This document shows, piece after piece, positions 13,112-24,500 of a stretch of DNA of 64,000 nt; position 1 is the stretch's first letter; the number at the start of each line of letters is the position of its first letter. Below the pieces are notes generated by a model that had not been told where the DNA came from, ran no database searches, and saw only the letters and a list, made by a program, of their open reading frames with translations. Origin of the DNA: Phytoseiulus persimilis (taxonomy: Eukaryota > Arthropoda > Arachnida > Mesostigmata > Phytoseiidae). The translations under genes were made by a program, and so were the position numbers. The stretch lies in assembly GCA_037576195.1 (NCBI GenBank), contig CM075102.1:40916745-40980744 (forward strand), in the 5' to 3' direction.

Positions 13112-16100
13112 AAAGTTGGAATCTCTTCTTTTTCCCCACTCATGTCTTCTGGAGCTGTTGCCGTCGGTTCTGCGGCCCTGGTACTCCGGATAAGTGAAGG
13201 CTTGACAAGAAAATTAAACTCGAAGACAGTCTTGCGTTGAAAATTCGCTGTCAGCTCAGCGTGAATCGGTGCGCTTCACTCGCTTCGTAGAAATTCGTCA
13301 GCTGGATTCCCACAATCAGTTCGATGGGGTACCATGGTGAGAATCCTGTGAATCGGTGGTAAGGTCCCCGGCATCGAGGTCCGATCGAAATTCCGCTCGA
13401 TCCCGACTGAGCCCCGTTCCCCGACAAGTCGCTTGAGACCTCGCTCGCTCTCGAGACGAAATCACTTGAGAACCGACGGTGAACTCCTTTAAGAAACATG
13501 ACTCCCGTTCTTCCCTCTCAACGGATTCCCTCTCCGGTCGGTGTCGTGCCCCTCCGTGCATCCGTCTCGTTTTCCCCCCCTTCTCCGGCTCGTTTGTTGG
13601 GTTCGCCGCCTTTGACGGACGCCGCTGATGGCGGGTGGAAGCCGGATGGCAGCTCAGCATGCGAGTGTCTGTCTGGCATTGTCACAACTTGGATGGATTT
13701 GTTTCAAAGTTTAAGAGATTTTTTGCCTTTCTCCGTTGCCTCGAGCCGCGCGACCCGACTCACTCAGCTCAAGTCAACCGACGCCCGCGACAGCAACTCT
13801 TATTCATGCCTTATTATGCAGCCGCCGCGAGTTGAGGGCGAGTTTTGAAGTTTTCCGCGAACAATCCCGTGGCGGATGGCGGCACGCTCTCTCAGCGAGA
13901 CAAACGGGACGAGGGGGACCGGCCGAATGGGAAACAACGGCGAGAACCGAGCAAAGACCGCATCAGCAGCAACAAGACGCCGCGAACGAGAGATACGTTC
14001 CGCGGTTTCCGTCTCTCAGCCAGTCACTTCGTCAATCAGTCGCTCGGCAGGCAAACAGGGAGTTCGTCTTTCCGTCCAGTCTGATAGATACGAGGGTGGA
14101 TGTGAGAGCGACCGGACGAGGAGAGGTCGGACTAGACAGCGAAAGGCCGAGAGAGGAACCGTAAGACAGGACATGGGAGCGACGAGGCGCGCCGAGACGA
14201 GAGGACAACTCGGTCAGCGGTTGAGGAAGACAGGCACTGCGACGAGGAAATAAAGAGCACACGACCCTCCTTCTTCCCTCCCTCCACGGAGTCCATTAAG
14301 GCTCTTAGTCCATCGAACGTGTGGACATCTCACGTTTCTTCGGTTCTGCTCGTTCATTCGTTTCCCTACGACACACCACATCCTGCTCGGAACAAATTCA
14401 CGGGGTCGGCGCGACGATGAAACAGCCCACCAGATGCACCTGACAATCACCGAAAGAGCTCTGTTTCGTGCCATACCCGCACAACGGGCCAATATCGCCG
14501 TAATCCACTCACGGCATTATACTATGCTTCGGTCGAAATGGTGTTTTGCCCTGATGCCTCACGAGCCAAGTGTCGAGTCTGAGGCTCTGAATGAGCTATT
14601 CTCCACATCATGAGTAGTTTCGCCAGTGGCATAGGTCATCGAACTTTCAAGTGCTTGCTGCAACAGAGCTTTCAGAATCGAACGGTTCTGAATCTACGAC
14701 GTTCGCAGGCGTCTCAGTCGAATTTATTCCCAGTCGGGTTGACCTCATCGACGAGTCTCCGAGCTTTGGCCCACAAAGTTGAGCCTGAGGTCGGGAATCC
14801 CGAAGTTCTCCCACTGCATCACCTTCACACTTCTCAGATTCGGAAACGCTTTCGTCGCTGCAGGAAGCCTTAAGGTGTAACGGCCTCCAACGCCGGTCAG
14901 CGACCCCCGCCTGAACTACGCCATCGACCAAACGCTTTTCATTGTTGCCGACGATGTCGTCGTGAGCGGAGCTTGAAGATTTGTTCCGGTCGGAGTTCAG
15001 AACCCTCCGAGGGTTCGGCCGATTCTGTGGCTCACCAGCCGGCTCCTGACCTTGCCCAGCAACGGCGCCGGGCTCGGCCTTTGGATGTCTTGCAGCTTGG
15101 AGCCTGAAACGTAGAGTACGTGGTTACGGATGTGGCTCCGAGAGCAACGTGCATTGTTTTCCTTACTTCGTATTCGCTCCGCTCGGTTGCTCGTTTGTTG
15201 GCGTGGTTGCAGGAAGTTACTTGTGTCTGCAATGCGCTGCTTAACCCGCTCGGTCAGAACTCCTTGTCGGAGCCGCGAAGTTGGAGAGACAAACAGACGG
15301 ACAAACGAACACTCGGTCGGTTCGTAAATTGCCATTCCCACATTCCTAAGAAAGCATGGCAGCTCGGAGGTTGGGAGATGAGTGCTCCCGATCCACCCCA
15401 TAAACTGCAGAGTGCATGCGACCGTTCTGTCTCTGCTGAAGGCACGGGAAAGTATCATTGAGCATCATCCTCCTCTCCGAGTTCTCCTCCTCCTGTTCGA
15501 TCAGCTGGATAGGGCTCTTGTAAGAGCAGTCTCTTCTCTGCTCGAGTTCTCCTCGATTTCCTTCCAGCTGGTTCGATCTACTTTTCTGTGTTTGTTTCCA
15601 TGATGAAAGGGCAGTATATCATTCGGACGGCACGGCTTCGCTTGATCCATGATGTCGAATCGAATATTGATTGAGATATGTTCCGTCCGGTCTCTTCCTC
15701 CGCACGATGCGTCACGAATTTGTATCTCTCAGCCGCATAGAAAAAGAAATCACAGCTGAAACGAGTAACGAGGTGAGCCTGACAGCTCACGACCGGAATA
15801 CGGGTATCCAACTTCTAACGAGGTTCAAATGAACCGTCGTTTCCTTCCCTTCCATTTTCCGACAATGACGTCTCTGTTCCCATTCCCTGAGCGCTGATTC
15901 GTCCTTTTGAGCTTTGAAAAACTGGAATTAAAAAAGACAAAGAAGCGAGAGAACCCGGGTGAGTGAGCGAGCGGAGTCGCAAGGTCACGGATGAACGGAA
16001 GGAATCGAGGGCTATGAGCTTCTCGGGACGGGCTTCCTTGAGGATTCTATTCTATATCGTTATTTCTTCGAACGTGCCAAATTACCGACCGAATCGACGG

Positions 16101-16690
16101 TCCCTCCGTCTCGAGCTTTTCAGGGACTTCCTTCGCTCGCTTTGCTCGTCTGCGGAGTAATTTATCGTTCCCGAGGAAGCCGCGGAATCACAAACAGGCT
16201 CTCGCAAAGGCAAAGACCCCGACTCGTTCCGAGATAAGCGAGCCGAAGACCGACAACGGTGAAGCCAGAGCTCCCGCCACAAACACCGCTGAGCAACCAT
16301 CAGCAAGCGGACATCAACTCGGGGCTCACAGAACCCTGACTGGGAATTTGGGAAGGAATTCGCCTATTTAAGTTTCTTCCGAACGAGCCGTGATTCTACA
16401 TCTGGTGTCGGCTTCTGGACCGTTGCCACTTTTGTATACATTGTCCAGCGGCACCATAAGTCTTTCCGGTCGTTTTCTCTACCTCGCGTCACGATTTGAC
16501 CCCTCGCTCGTCGCTGGGTTCGATTGCTTCGAGTTGCGTGATTTGCCAGACGAAGCCGCGCCAACTACCCCGCTGATCCCTCAATCTTGTTGGCTAATTT
16601 AGGGCTTCCATCGGTTGTACCGCTAGCTCGCTCTCTCACTCTACGGCTCTGAAGACCGCCGGGCTGATAATGCGCTTGTCGCTCGTTAAC

Positions 16691-16692
16691 TA
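16691..16692. repeat. TA target-site duplication, left copy
   Basis: The TA dinucleotide immediately outside the left inverted repeat matches the TA at 17977-17978. Duplication of TA is the hallmark of Tc1/mariner insertion. Confidence 0.85.
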
Positions 16693-16723
16693 TTAGGTAA
16701 GTCAAAAAGTTCGTAGCGTTTTT
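16693..16723 (+). repeat. mariner left terminal inverted repeat (31 bp)
   Basis: Begins TTAGGTAAGTC and ends GCGTTTTT. It is the exact reverse complement of 17946-17976; identity stops at the next base (G versus T). This is the expected transposase binding and cleavage site. Confidence 0.97.
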
Positions 16724-16873
16724 GATCCGACATTTTTGAAATTCCCGCGCTCCGCACAAGAGCCGCCTACTACAGTGGTTGTTCGTTTACGTTCTTAGGC
16801 GGGCTCTAGAGTTCCTACCGGTGTATCGTTTCAGACTTTATCGTCGAGTTCGTAAAATCAGGAAGAATTTGCG

Positions 16874-17902
16874 ATGGAGGACCAAAAGCAGCATTTTCGA
16901 CACATAATGTTGTTCTGCTACCGCGAAGGCTTGAATGCAGCGAAGACCACTCGAAGAATATCTGCAGTTTACGGGGAGAATGCTCTTCAAAGTTCTACGG
17001 TTAGAAAGTGGTTTACCCGTTTCAAGGCTGAAAACTTTAATCTTGAAGATGAGCCCAGATCAGGACGACCACAAGTTGTGGAACCCGATGAAATCATTAG
17101 CCTGGTAACTTCAAACCCCGGCCTGACCATCAAAGAAATTGAAGACTCGACGGGAGTTTCTCATGGAACCGTTTGGAATCGCCTCCATCAAGCTGGCTTC
17201 TCAAACAAGAGGAATATCTGGCTGCCTCATGACCTCACCGATCGCCAGCTCGAAAGACGTGTGGATACAAGCCACACTCTTCTCCGGAAGAATGCCAATG
17301 AACCATTTCTGAAGAGACTGATAACCGGCGATGAAAAGTGGATACTCTACAGGAACGCTACGCAAAGAAAAAGCTGGGTCCCCAAAGGTTCACGGGCCGC
17401 AGCCGTCCCCAAACCCGAAATTCATCAAAAAAAAGTGATGCTGAGCTGTTGGTGGGACTGCAAGGGCGTTGTGTTTTTCGAGCTGCTCCCGCCGGGTCAG
17501 ACCATCACCACCGAAGTCTACTGCAGGCAGCTTGAGGATTTGAAGACCGCAGTAGCAACAAAGCGCCCAGAATTGGCGAACAGATGGGGCGTCGTTTTTC
17601 AACATGATAATGCGAGACCCCACGTAAGTTTGCGCTCTCGGCAGAAATTGGCGGAGTTTGACTGGGATGTGCTGCCACACCCAGCTTATAGTCCCGACCT
17701 TGCACCGTCAGACTATCACTTGTTCCGGTCTCTTCAAAACTCTCTTGATGGAGAAATATTCGAATCTTTGGAGGGTATAAAAAATCACCTCAATCAGTTT
17801 TTTGGAAAGAAGGAAACCAAGTTCTGGGAGAAGGGAATCTTCGATTTACCTGACCGATGGGCGAAGGTCATAGAACAAAACGGCCAATATATCATTCAAT
17901 AA
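16874..17902 (+). CDS. mariner transposase, D,D34D, 342 aa, intact
   Basis: Cut-and-paste transposase that binds the element's inverted repeats and catalyses excision and integration at TA sites in the nucleus. An N-terminal bipartite helix-turn-helix DNA-binding region spans about residues 5-110, with a GRPQ linker (GRPR-like) at about 64-67. The WVPHEL-type motif is present as IWLPHDL at about 115-121. The catalytic triad is D153 (in TGDEKW), D245 (in HDNARPH) and D280 (in YSPDLAPSDYHLF). The last two Asp are separated by exactly 34 residues, the mariner signature. Length is normal for the family (about 345 aa). The Met start was chosen because it begins the conserved N-terminus and the frame continues to a TAA at 17900-17902. 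No frameshift or premature stop is seen. The gene has no introns and is flanked only by its own UTRs and repeats. Confidence 0.97.
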   Translation: MEDQKQHFRHIMLFCYREGLNAAKTTRRISAVYGENALQSSTVRKWFTRFKAENFNLEDEPRSGRPQVVEPDEIISLVTSNPGLTIKEIEDSTGVSHGTVWNRLHQAGFSNKRNIWLPHDLTDRQLERRVDTSHTLLRKNANEPFLKRLITGDEKWILYRNATQRKSWVPKGSRAAAVPKPEIHQKKVMLSCWWDCKGVVFFELLPPGQTITTEVYCRQLEDLKTAVATKRPELANRWGVVFQHDNARPHVSLRSRQKLAEFDWDVLPHPAYSPDLAPSDYHLFRSLQNSLDGEIFESLEGIKNHLNQFFGKKETKFWEKGIFDLPDRWAKVIEQNGQYIIQ

Positions 17903-17903
17903 A
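17898..17903 (+). promoter_or_regulatory. AATAAA polyadenylation signal overlapping the transposase stop
   Basis: AATAAA overlaps the TAA stop codon of the transposase. Compact elements often place the poly(A) signal here. No cleavage site can be read from sequence alone. Confidence 0.5.
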
Positions 17904-17945
17904 AAGACTCTTGTGTACAGGAATTCGGCTCTTGAAAAATAGGTA

Positions 17946-17976
17946 AAAAACGCTACGAACTTTTTGACTTACCTAA
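17946..17976 (-). repeat. mariner right terminal inverted repeat (31 bp)
   Basis: Exact reverse complement of 16693-16723, ending ...ACCTAA immediately before the TA target duplication. Confidence 0.97.
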
Positions 17977-17978
17977 TA
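17977..17978. repeat. TA target-site duplication, right copy
   Basis: TA directly abutting the right inverted repeat. Pairs with 16691-16692. Confidence 0.85.
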
Positions 17979-18364
17979 CAACTCTCACGGCGTCCTCCTT
18001 GCAAGCTGTCGCTGCTTCTGTTCGATTCCCCGAAACTCGGCGATACACGAAGAACATCCGCCCGGGAGCTGAAGCATAACCAGACGAAAGTCGCCGACTC
18101 CGGAGATAAGGTGGAGATCTGAGGATATCGCAGAGCAGTATTCTCATTGCGGGAAAGCTGATCTCGCGCAGCGACATTGAGGAAACGACGACGCTGACTC
18201 GGCGAGCGCCGCCTGAGCTATCCTAACCAAACTCGGATGCATCAGAATAAATTAAGCCAACGAATATCTACCCCACACCGACTGTGCGTTCACGAGAGCG
18301 GCTGATCGGGAGCAGGAATATGGGGGATTTCGCCGGAGAGCAACGGGATCAAGGTGCCTGGAAG

Positions 18365-18386
18365 CCCCACTGGCTTCTGAGTGGGG
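18365..18386. repeat. 7-bp perfect hairpin
   Basis: CCCCACT (18365-18371) and AGTGGGG (18380-18386) flank an 8-nt loop. Several GACTC/GAGTC inverted pentamers follow within 50 bp. It is not followed by a T-run and is in an animal genome, so it is not a bacterial-type terminator. Confidence 0.6.
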
Positions 18387-18784
18387 GTCGCAGACTCAGA
18401 CTCGTAGGAGTCGCGAGTCAAAGTCCGGACTCTTTGGACGATCACGATTGAGAGCGACTCGAGGGACCGAGTTCACAAGATGGTGGAATAGGAATGGTGG
18501 AATCACTAGATTGGAATCCGGATTCTCACAGCTTTGTGAGCCAAAACAAGTCAGGGCAGAATGAGCCCGGGAAAGTCTATGACAAAGCGGGACTGAAGCA
18601 CCTGCTTCTGGAGGAGCATGGGTATCGATCGACCCCAATCGCGGTCAGCCTCCAAGTCTGGTCATCACTAGCTCAGGATCAGAGATTCCGGGATCCGAGC
18701 CCGTGTCCGATATTCTGCAGCCTCACCTGGACTCGGGAGTCCGGCGTACAAGAAATACGGACTCGGCTTCGTGGATTCACGCAT

Positions 18785-18796
18785 CCCCCCCCCCCC
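18785..18796. repeat. poly-C tract (12 nt)
   Basis: Twelve consecutive cytosines. Confidence 0.95.
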
Positions 18797-19927
18797 TCTG
18801 AGGCTAGACCTTGTGCACAGTCGGCCAGGGGCTACACGAAAACTCGGCTCACAAACCCTGGTTTCCCCGACCCCGTTTTGAGGGCAAAGGGAGTCCTTAA
18901 TAGCGGGGACTCGAATTGGAATCCGGTTGAAGCTCAGTGCTTTGCTTCTGCTCGTCATAAGGTTGTTACCCTGTCCTCTGTTCTGTTTTGGTTCGATCCG
19001 CGGACATCGCAGACGGAAAGCAGCTGTTTTCGGGACGAGGTGCCTCCCATCTCCTCGAGAGTCGATCCCTCGTCAGTCCTTACGTCGCCCTCGATTATTT
19101 CCCATGGGCGCCAACGCGAATTGAGCCCGAAGATGTGACCATGCTCAGCGATTTCCTTTGTCAACAGTTTGATAGCGTTGGGCGGCTGGCACCGAGGGAA
19201 ATGAGAACCGTTTTCCTTCTACTCAACTCCTGGCTGTGAAGGGTTGGAATGCCAATCACCTAAGCGGCCAGATGTCCGACGAGAAGACAGGAATAGGAAC
19301 CAGCTGTAGGAGCTCCTCTTTCCGTGCGTGCGTCAATCTTCCCGCCCATCGCGATGGTTTGAGCGTTCACGTTGTCGACGAGCGACTCATTGTATTCGCT
19401 GCGAGCGATGGCGCCACTCTCCTGAGGGACTCACCTCTCTTTCGAATGATTGAAAATCTCATGGATCCAGTCTCCCTGTTCCCCTCTCGCCCGTTCCTCT
19501 GCTTGCCACGCACGCCCACTGAACGCCCAGTTGCATCTATGGAAGTTCCTGTGAGTCACAAAAGCTTACGGAACGATCGGAGAGAGAGGAAAAAAGAGGA
19601 TGTCCGCAGGAGCTCTTCTCTTTGGGGTGGACGAAAGCGAATCCCTTCTTCCGTCTCCTCTTTCTTCCTTATCGATGTTGACAACGTCCAGCGAAGATGA
19701 GTCTATTTTTCGGAGTTAATCGTGCGGCTGCGCTCAATGACGACTCTCTCGGTGCCCGCTACTCGGTCTAATGTGCCGCATTCGGCTCTCGGGGAGATAC
19801 ATGGCACGATGTATGACGTCCCTCCTCCACCTACGTCAAGATTCGCTTGAACGTACCCTAAAAGGCCTGAGCGTTTGATGCTCTTGAGATACGAGGTTTG
19901 TTGGAGCTCGCCGAGGGCTCATCCCGA

Positions 19928-19957
19928 CGAACCTTCCCGGAGCCGAACCTTCCCGGA
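19928..19957. repeat. 14-bp unit repeated twice, 16-bp period
   Basis: CGAACCTTCCCGGA occurs at 19928-19941 and 19944-19957, separated by GC. A small tandem duplication without an assigned role. Confidence 0.85.
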
Positions 19958-21337
19958 CGAAGAGGAAGGAATAGACATCGGGAAAAGAGGCCCAGATAGG
20001 AAGAGTCGAACCTGGAGAACTTGCCTTGGACGACGTGGCATCCGGTCTTGATTCCGCGTTTTTCCCTTTTCGTAGTGTCTGAACTCCTCCCCCCACATTA
20101 TGGCCGGCGGAACCCTTCTACAGAAGAGAGTCTGGGCAACGAGCGAACGGTCCTACGAGCGCCGAATAACCGCCGGGCAAAACAGCCGACCAGAGCGACC
20201 TGAGTGGCTCGAACTTAAATGGCTGCTTGTGGACGGAAGTCCGGGACAAATGAAGCGCCTCGGGTGATCTCCCGTTTCCCCGGGTAGGGTTAGCTGCTCT
20301 TCCGTTCCTTCGTTGGCCATTATTTTTTGTTCTTCTCTGTTCCATTCGAACTGGCTTTCTTACTGCTCTGTTCCACCGCTTGGCTCTCTTCTCACTCAGG
20401 GCGCACCTCTCTGGGAAGCTGCCTCGACAACTGCGAACCAGCGAGGGTGATATCAGGAACACTATCGTCATCACCATTTTTTCCTCCTCTTTCCCTCCGA
20501 TCTCCCTTCTTCGGGTTTAGTTTAGTCACGGGAGGTGACTCGACCTGAACTCCTCTCCGCGATAGTCTGAGAGCAGGATTACAGCGAACGGAGCAGCACG
20601 TTGAGCGAAGGCAGGCGAACGGAAAAGTGAGGGATGCTGCTGCGGCCGCGTCGGTAGAAAGGGATATAACAGGCTTCCTCTGTCGTCAACAACAGCGTTG
20701 GAAGCAGCGCAACAAAAATTGCTGATTTGATCAAACGCAGGCATCATCGCGAGGGCTGGATGAGCGACAAGCCACCAGCTGTAGTTTCACCACCGACGAC
20801 GAGGCCCAATCAGCTGCTGGTGTGGCTGTTGAAAGCTGTCACGAACCCTTGCGAAAGGCGAAAATTTTCCCCAGGTCGATGTCGGCAATTCACCATGTTA
20901 CGAATCGCAGTCTGATATGAACCGAAGAGTAATGGGGGGCTCCGACTCATCGAAATCGGAGCCGTGAACCCAGTCTATTTGACTCGGCCTCGCAACCTCT
21001 CGGTCTCCGGCTCGTTTGTCTTGCGTGGACTCTCAATTGTCGTCTCGTTCCACGCTTGCGCCGTCGAGAAGAGCGTGAACAGTGAGCTCCCGAATGCTTA
21101 GCCCGCGGAATCGGGTTTCGAATGTACGGATACCGAACGTTCGGTTGACTAGCAAGAGGAAAATAGAGCTCCGTGCCCTTTTCTTTCCACCTTTTTGTTA
21201 TTTGTTTTTCGTCTGTGAGACCGGATCCGAGCAACGCCGGCATCCGTCGACATCGCCGTCGAGACGGTTAAGCCGTCGAAACTGAACAGCCGGAAAAGAA
21301 AACAACGACTCTAACAACGGCTCGTTTCGAATTTCAG

Positions 21338-21527
21338 CAAACGGCAGCTGCGACATGGTGATATCGTCGAACCACTCGAAGAACGGCACCATAACATCGC
21401 CCAACTACCCGAACACATATCCGGGCGGCATAAAGTGCACCTACCACTTCCAAGGCGAGGGCAAAGAACGCGTCCAGATCAAGTTCACAGATTTCGATCT
21501 CTACAAGTCTAGTGAAGACTCCCGAGA
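21338..21527 (+). CDS. CUB-domain protein (SOL-1-like), exon with start of CUB domain 1
   Basis: This internal exon encodes the first half of a CUB domain, an extracellular beta-sandwich module used for protein-protein contacts at the cell surface. It enters with the last two bases of a split codon after a TTTCAG acceptor and leaves after two bases (GA) at a GTGAGT donor, so at least one coding exon lies upstream. The first CUB cysteine is in NGSC near the exon start, followed by the hallmark NGTITSPNYP. The second cysteine is in GGIKCTY. ERVQIKFTDFDLY is the conserved third-to-fourth strand region. NHS and NGT are N-glycosylation sequons. The pattern and the two-CUB arrangement of the joined exons resemble suppressor-of-lurcher (SOL-1)-like proteins, which assist ionotropic glutamate receptors in nematodes. 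The family is inferred and the fold is firm. Confidence 0.88.
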
Positions 21528-24500
21528 GTGAGTATCGCTCGATATATTGGCGGTGGTGTTTCTTCTTCCAGTCGGGTCGTGACTCCCAGAGGCTTCTCGC
21601 AGAAAAGCCGCGATAATGCCCCCACCTGAAGCTCGGCACTATATGATCTCCATGTTTGAAGCGGAGAGGCTGTTGGTGAAGACGCTCCTGGGAGTCTGGG
21701 AAACTTCAAGATTTTGTTCTCGGTAACGGTCGACTCTTGGATTTTACTATAGCCACCATCAGGAAGAGCTCAAGATGAACGCGAAGGAGTTCCGATGCTC
21801 GTAAAGAGTTCACTTTTTCTTCCGAGGTGCTATGTCCAAAAATTCCAGAGGCCAACCAAGTGCGCCGCAGGGAGCTCTGCTTGAGATTTTGTTCCCCTTC
21901 CCCTTTCTCTGTTACGAAAACTACGTCGTGATGGCTGGTGGCTCGGTGGCGACACGGAGGAGGCCTCTCTTGGCCGTCAAGAGTTTTGGGCAAAGTCGTT
22001 TTTCCTGCAGAGGAGCCGAATTCCACGTAGTGGATAAATCCTGCCGGACGTTTGGGAGCTGGCCGAGCTGACCCGCGGCGACAGAACACAGTCATAAACA
22101 AACTCTACGCAGCCTTCAGTTTTGAGCGCCGCAGATTTTCGACTTGGTACGCGTTTTGTTTGTCGAGGGCGCAGTTGCCGCCTTCAGACGTATGCAAATA
22201 TCTAAATATCGGAATCCGTTAAAGACAAACTGGTGGGCGCCGCTATGCACGCATATAATGAACACACTCCCCTCTTTTCTTTTTTTCTCGTCGCTCTCCG
22301 AACGATCCAGAAGCGAGCAGTCAGCCAACCAAGAAACGAGGTTGTTAGACTCGCTCAGCCCCACGGATGGGGTTCCAGGGCTCCGGGAGCCAGGGGGCGA
22401 GGGGTCCTTTGAGGTTTCTGACACGGAAAAAGTTCTCAAAGTCGTCTGACGAGAAGCCGATTCTACCCTATTCGCCGTTTTGCTCGGTGAATTCAGCGTT
22501 GGGGAAAGCCTGTCGAATCTCAACAGCTCGACGAGCCCGCTGGAACCGAAAACCTCACTTTGTGCTGTCGAACAAAAGCGTAGAGGTCTCGCGTCACCGC
22601 CCCTCATCCCGGATATTCAGCGACAAAATTTGCTAACGCAAATGAACTGATGCAGAATAATCCCGGCCGATTGGCCCAGATCGCAGGACCTCCAGGGAGA
22701 ATGAGAGAAGAACGATTTTAACAGGTGTCCTGGTTCTCTGGAGGTGCGAGAAGTCCCCTGTGGGTTTCCGCGCCCGGTAGAAGAGAAGACACCGGCAAAA
22801 AGCAAACCGAACGCTTCACTGCTCTAATACTCAACTCGCAACGTTCTTCTTCATCCGTTCCTCCTTCCCAGCAGGTCAGCGTGAAAAATAACGTCAGGAG
22901 TCCGAGATCCGGGCGGAGAGCGGGAGAGGAGAAAATAACGAGAGAAACGTCGAAGCAGGGGAGCGATGGGAATAGGACGAACGAGTCGAGAGGAATAGGA
23001 GACAGCGAGGCCGTAGGCTCTCTCGTTTGGCGGGAGCTGGAAAAGAGGGTCTTTCTTCTTTTTGTTTTCGGTTCCACTCACAGTCTCGGTTGACATTTGG
23101 GAGCGAACCCAGACGCTGGCGGTAGAGATGCGGGTCGAAACAGATAGTCATAGTCTGAGTCCTCTTTTTCAGTTTTTCTTTCCTCACTCTCGCACTTGTC
23201 TTGCCGTCCATTTGTCTATTCTACCCCAGAGTGCGCGAGCGAGCCCGCTTGCGTCTCCGCCAGAAAGACTGTTTGTCGGCCATCTTCTTATTTTTCCTTC
23301 TTACTTTTGCCATCCGCAGTCATTTGGGAAAAGAATGAAAGGACGGAGGAGCTCTTGGAATTTCTTTATTGGCTTAGAAAGCGGTGGCGGCGACAGCGGC
23401 GACCGAAACGACGTTTTGCGCCAATTTCAATGGTCGTACCCAATGGAGTGGTTTAGTCCTCTTCTCGAACTTCTCGGAGATGGGAGCGAAAAACGAAGGC
23501 GGCGATCGCGTGAAATTCTTTGATTCAAGAGGGGAAAGAAAGGAAAGATTTGCGAAACAGTCTCCGTCCTCCCCAGCGCGCGGTTTTAACCTTCCTCTTT
23601 TGGGTTCCTCTGTAGGGGAGCTCTCTTGCCCTGCATATTTGTCAGGGATGGGGCGGCTTCGGCCCCTTCTTACCGCGACCGGCGGGCCGTCACCGCCAAG
23701 GCGAGCGGCGTATCTCTGGCTCTGAATACTTTTCGCAAAAGATTCCCGGGCGCCGGGAAGTGCGAATGACATCTTTTGTTTTTTCTTCATTCCTCTGCAC
23801 TCAATGGAATGAGTTCCGTGTGAAGCTAGCGCCCGCGAATGCGTAAGTCAGTCTGAAGGCCAGGCCCAAAGAAACGCAAAGCAACTGTGTAGTTGTGGAA
23901 CTTGTCGCGGGAGTTGTTCCGCCAGTCGACGCCCCGGGCGTTCCTCGTGGAGCTCCTTCCGGCCACCAGCTCGACCGGCCTCTCATGGCGGCAGTGGAAC
24001 CGGAAAGGATGCGAAACGAAAGCAAAGCACAGTTGTTGGTGGGTTTTCCGTTCTTCTGTTGTTTCGTTCGCTTGTTCCCGAACACGAGAACAACAACAAA
24101 AACATCGCGAAACAGCAGTGCAAGTGTGAAAGCTGTTTGGAGGCAACGATTTCCGAACCTGGCGTCCGACAGAGGGGGGGACCTCGACATGGCCGATGAT
24201 GACTCGAACATGCGATGCCGACCCGACGAAGCACACAGAACATCGAGAGACGTTCTCCGCTCGGCAGTTGTCATGGAAAGCCGTGGAGAAGGTGAACACC
24301 GGCTTGTTCAACGAAACATCCGGTCGCCACGCAACGTCACTTGTGATGCATTTGCACGTAATTTCGTAGGTTGTTTTTTTTTCGGGAACCGCAACCCTCG
24401 GATGGTGACGTTTCCCGTGCAGCAAAGACTGTTGATGGCATTCCTTGTTACAACGTTGTTCGGCAAGGGAGGCAAGCGAGAGTGAACGCAGAGACCGAGA

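Larger units (their letters stand above)
1..16690. other. CpG-rich region without a supportable gene
   Basis: I see no conserved protein domain, tRNA box pair or exon chain in this stretch. Reading frames of 60-180 codons occur on both strands and overlap each other, as expected in CpG-rich DNA with few TA-containing stops, and none shows a recognisable motif. It lies upstream of the CUB-domain exons on the same strand, so it may contain the promoter, 5' UTR and the missing signal-peptide exon of that gene. One frame at 8161 begins with Met and has a hydrophobic stretch ending in Gly-Ala-Gly-Thr-Gln-Ala. It lacks a donor in the phase needed to join the first visible exon directly, so it is not called. 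Confidence 0.5.
16693..17976 (+). mobile_element. complete mariner DNA transposon (1,284 bp)
   Basis: The element is bounded by perfectly identical 31-bp terminal inverted repeats and flanked by TA on both sides. It carries one uninterrupted plus-strand transposase gene, with about 150 bp before the start codon and 43 bp between the stop codon and the right repeat. The ends begin TTAGGT, which fits the YYAGGT end seen in mariner-family elements. Length, gene position and the D,D34D signature all match a classical mariner. Perfect repeats and an unbroken reading frame imply a young insertion that could still be mobilisable. It sits upstream of the CUB-domain exons, in the 5' flank or an upstream intron. 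Base use inside the element is visibly richer in A than the CpG-rich flanks. Confidence 0.97.
17979..21337. other. region between mariner element and first visible CUB exon
   Basis: No domain-bearing reading frame is seen. A 214-codon plus-strand frame at 18494-19138 has no recognisable motif and is judged a stop-poor chance frame. The stretch contains a 7-bp hairpin, a poly-C run and short GACTC/GAGTC inversions. It ends with a good 3' splice acceptor (pyrimidines then TTTCAG at 21332-21337). It is probably intronic sequence of the CUB gene. Confidence 0.5.

Noticed and set aside
18494-19138. 214-codon plus-strand reading frame between mariner and the CUB exons
   Set aside because: No domain, contains a poly-C tract translated as a proline run, and overlaps short repeats and a hairpin; most likely chance.
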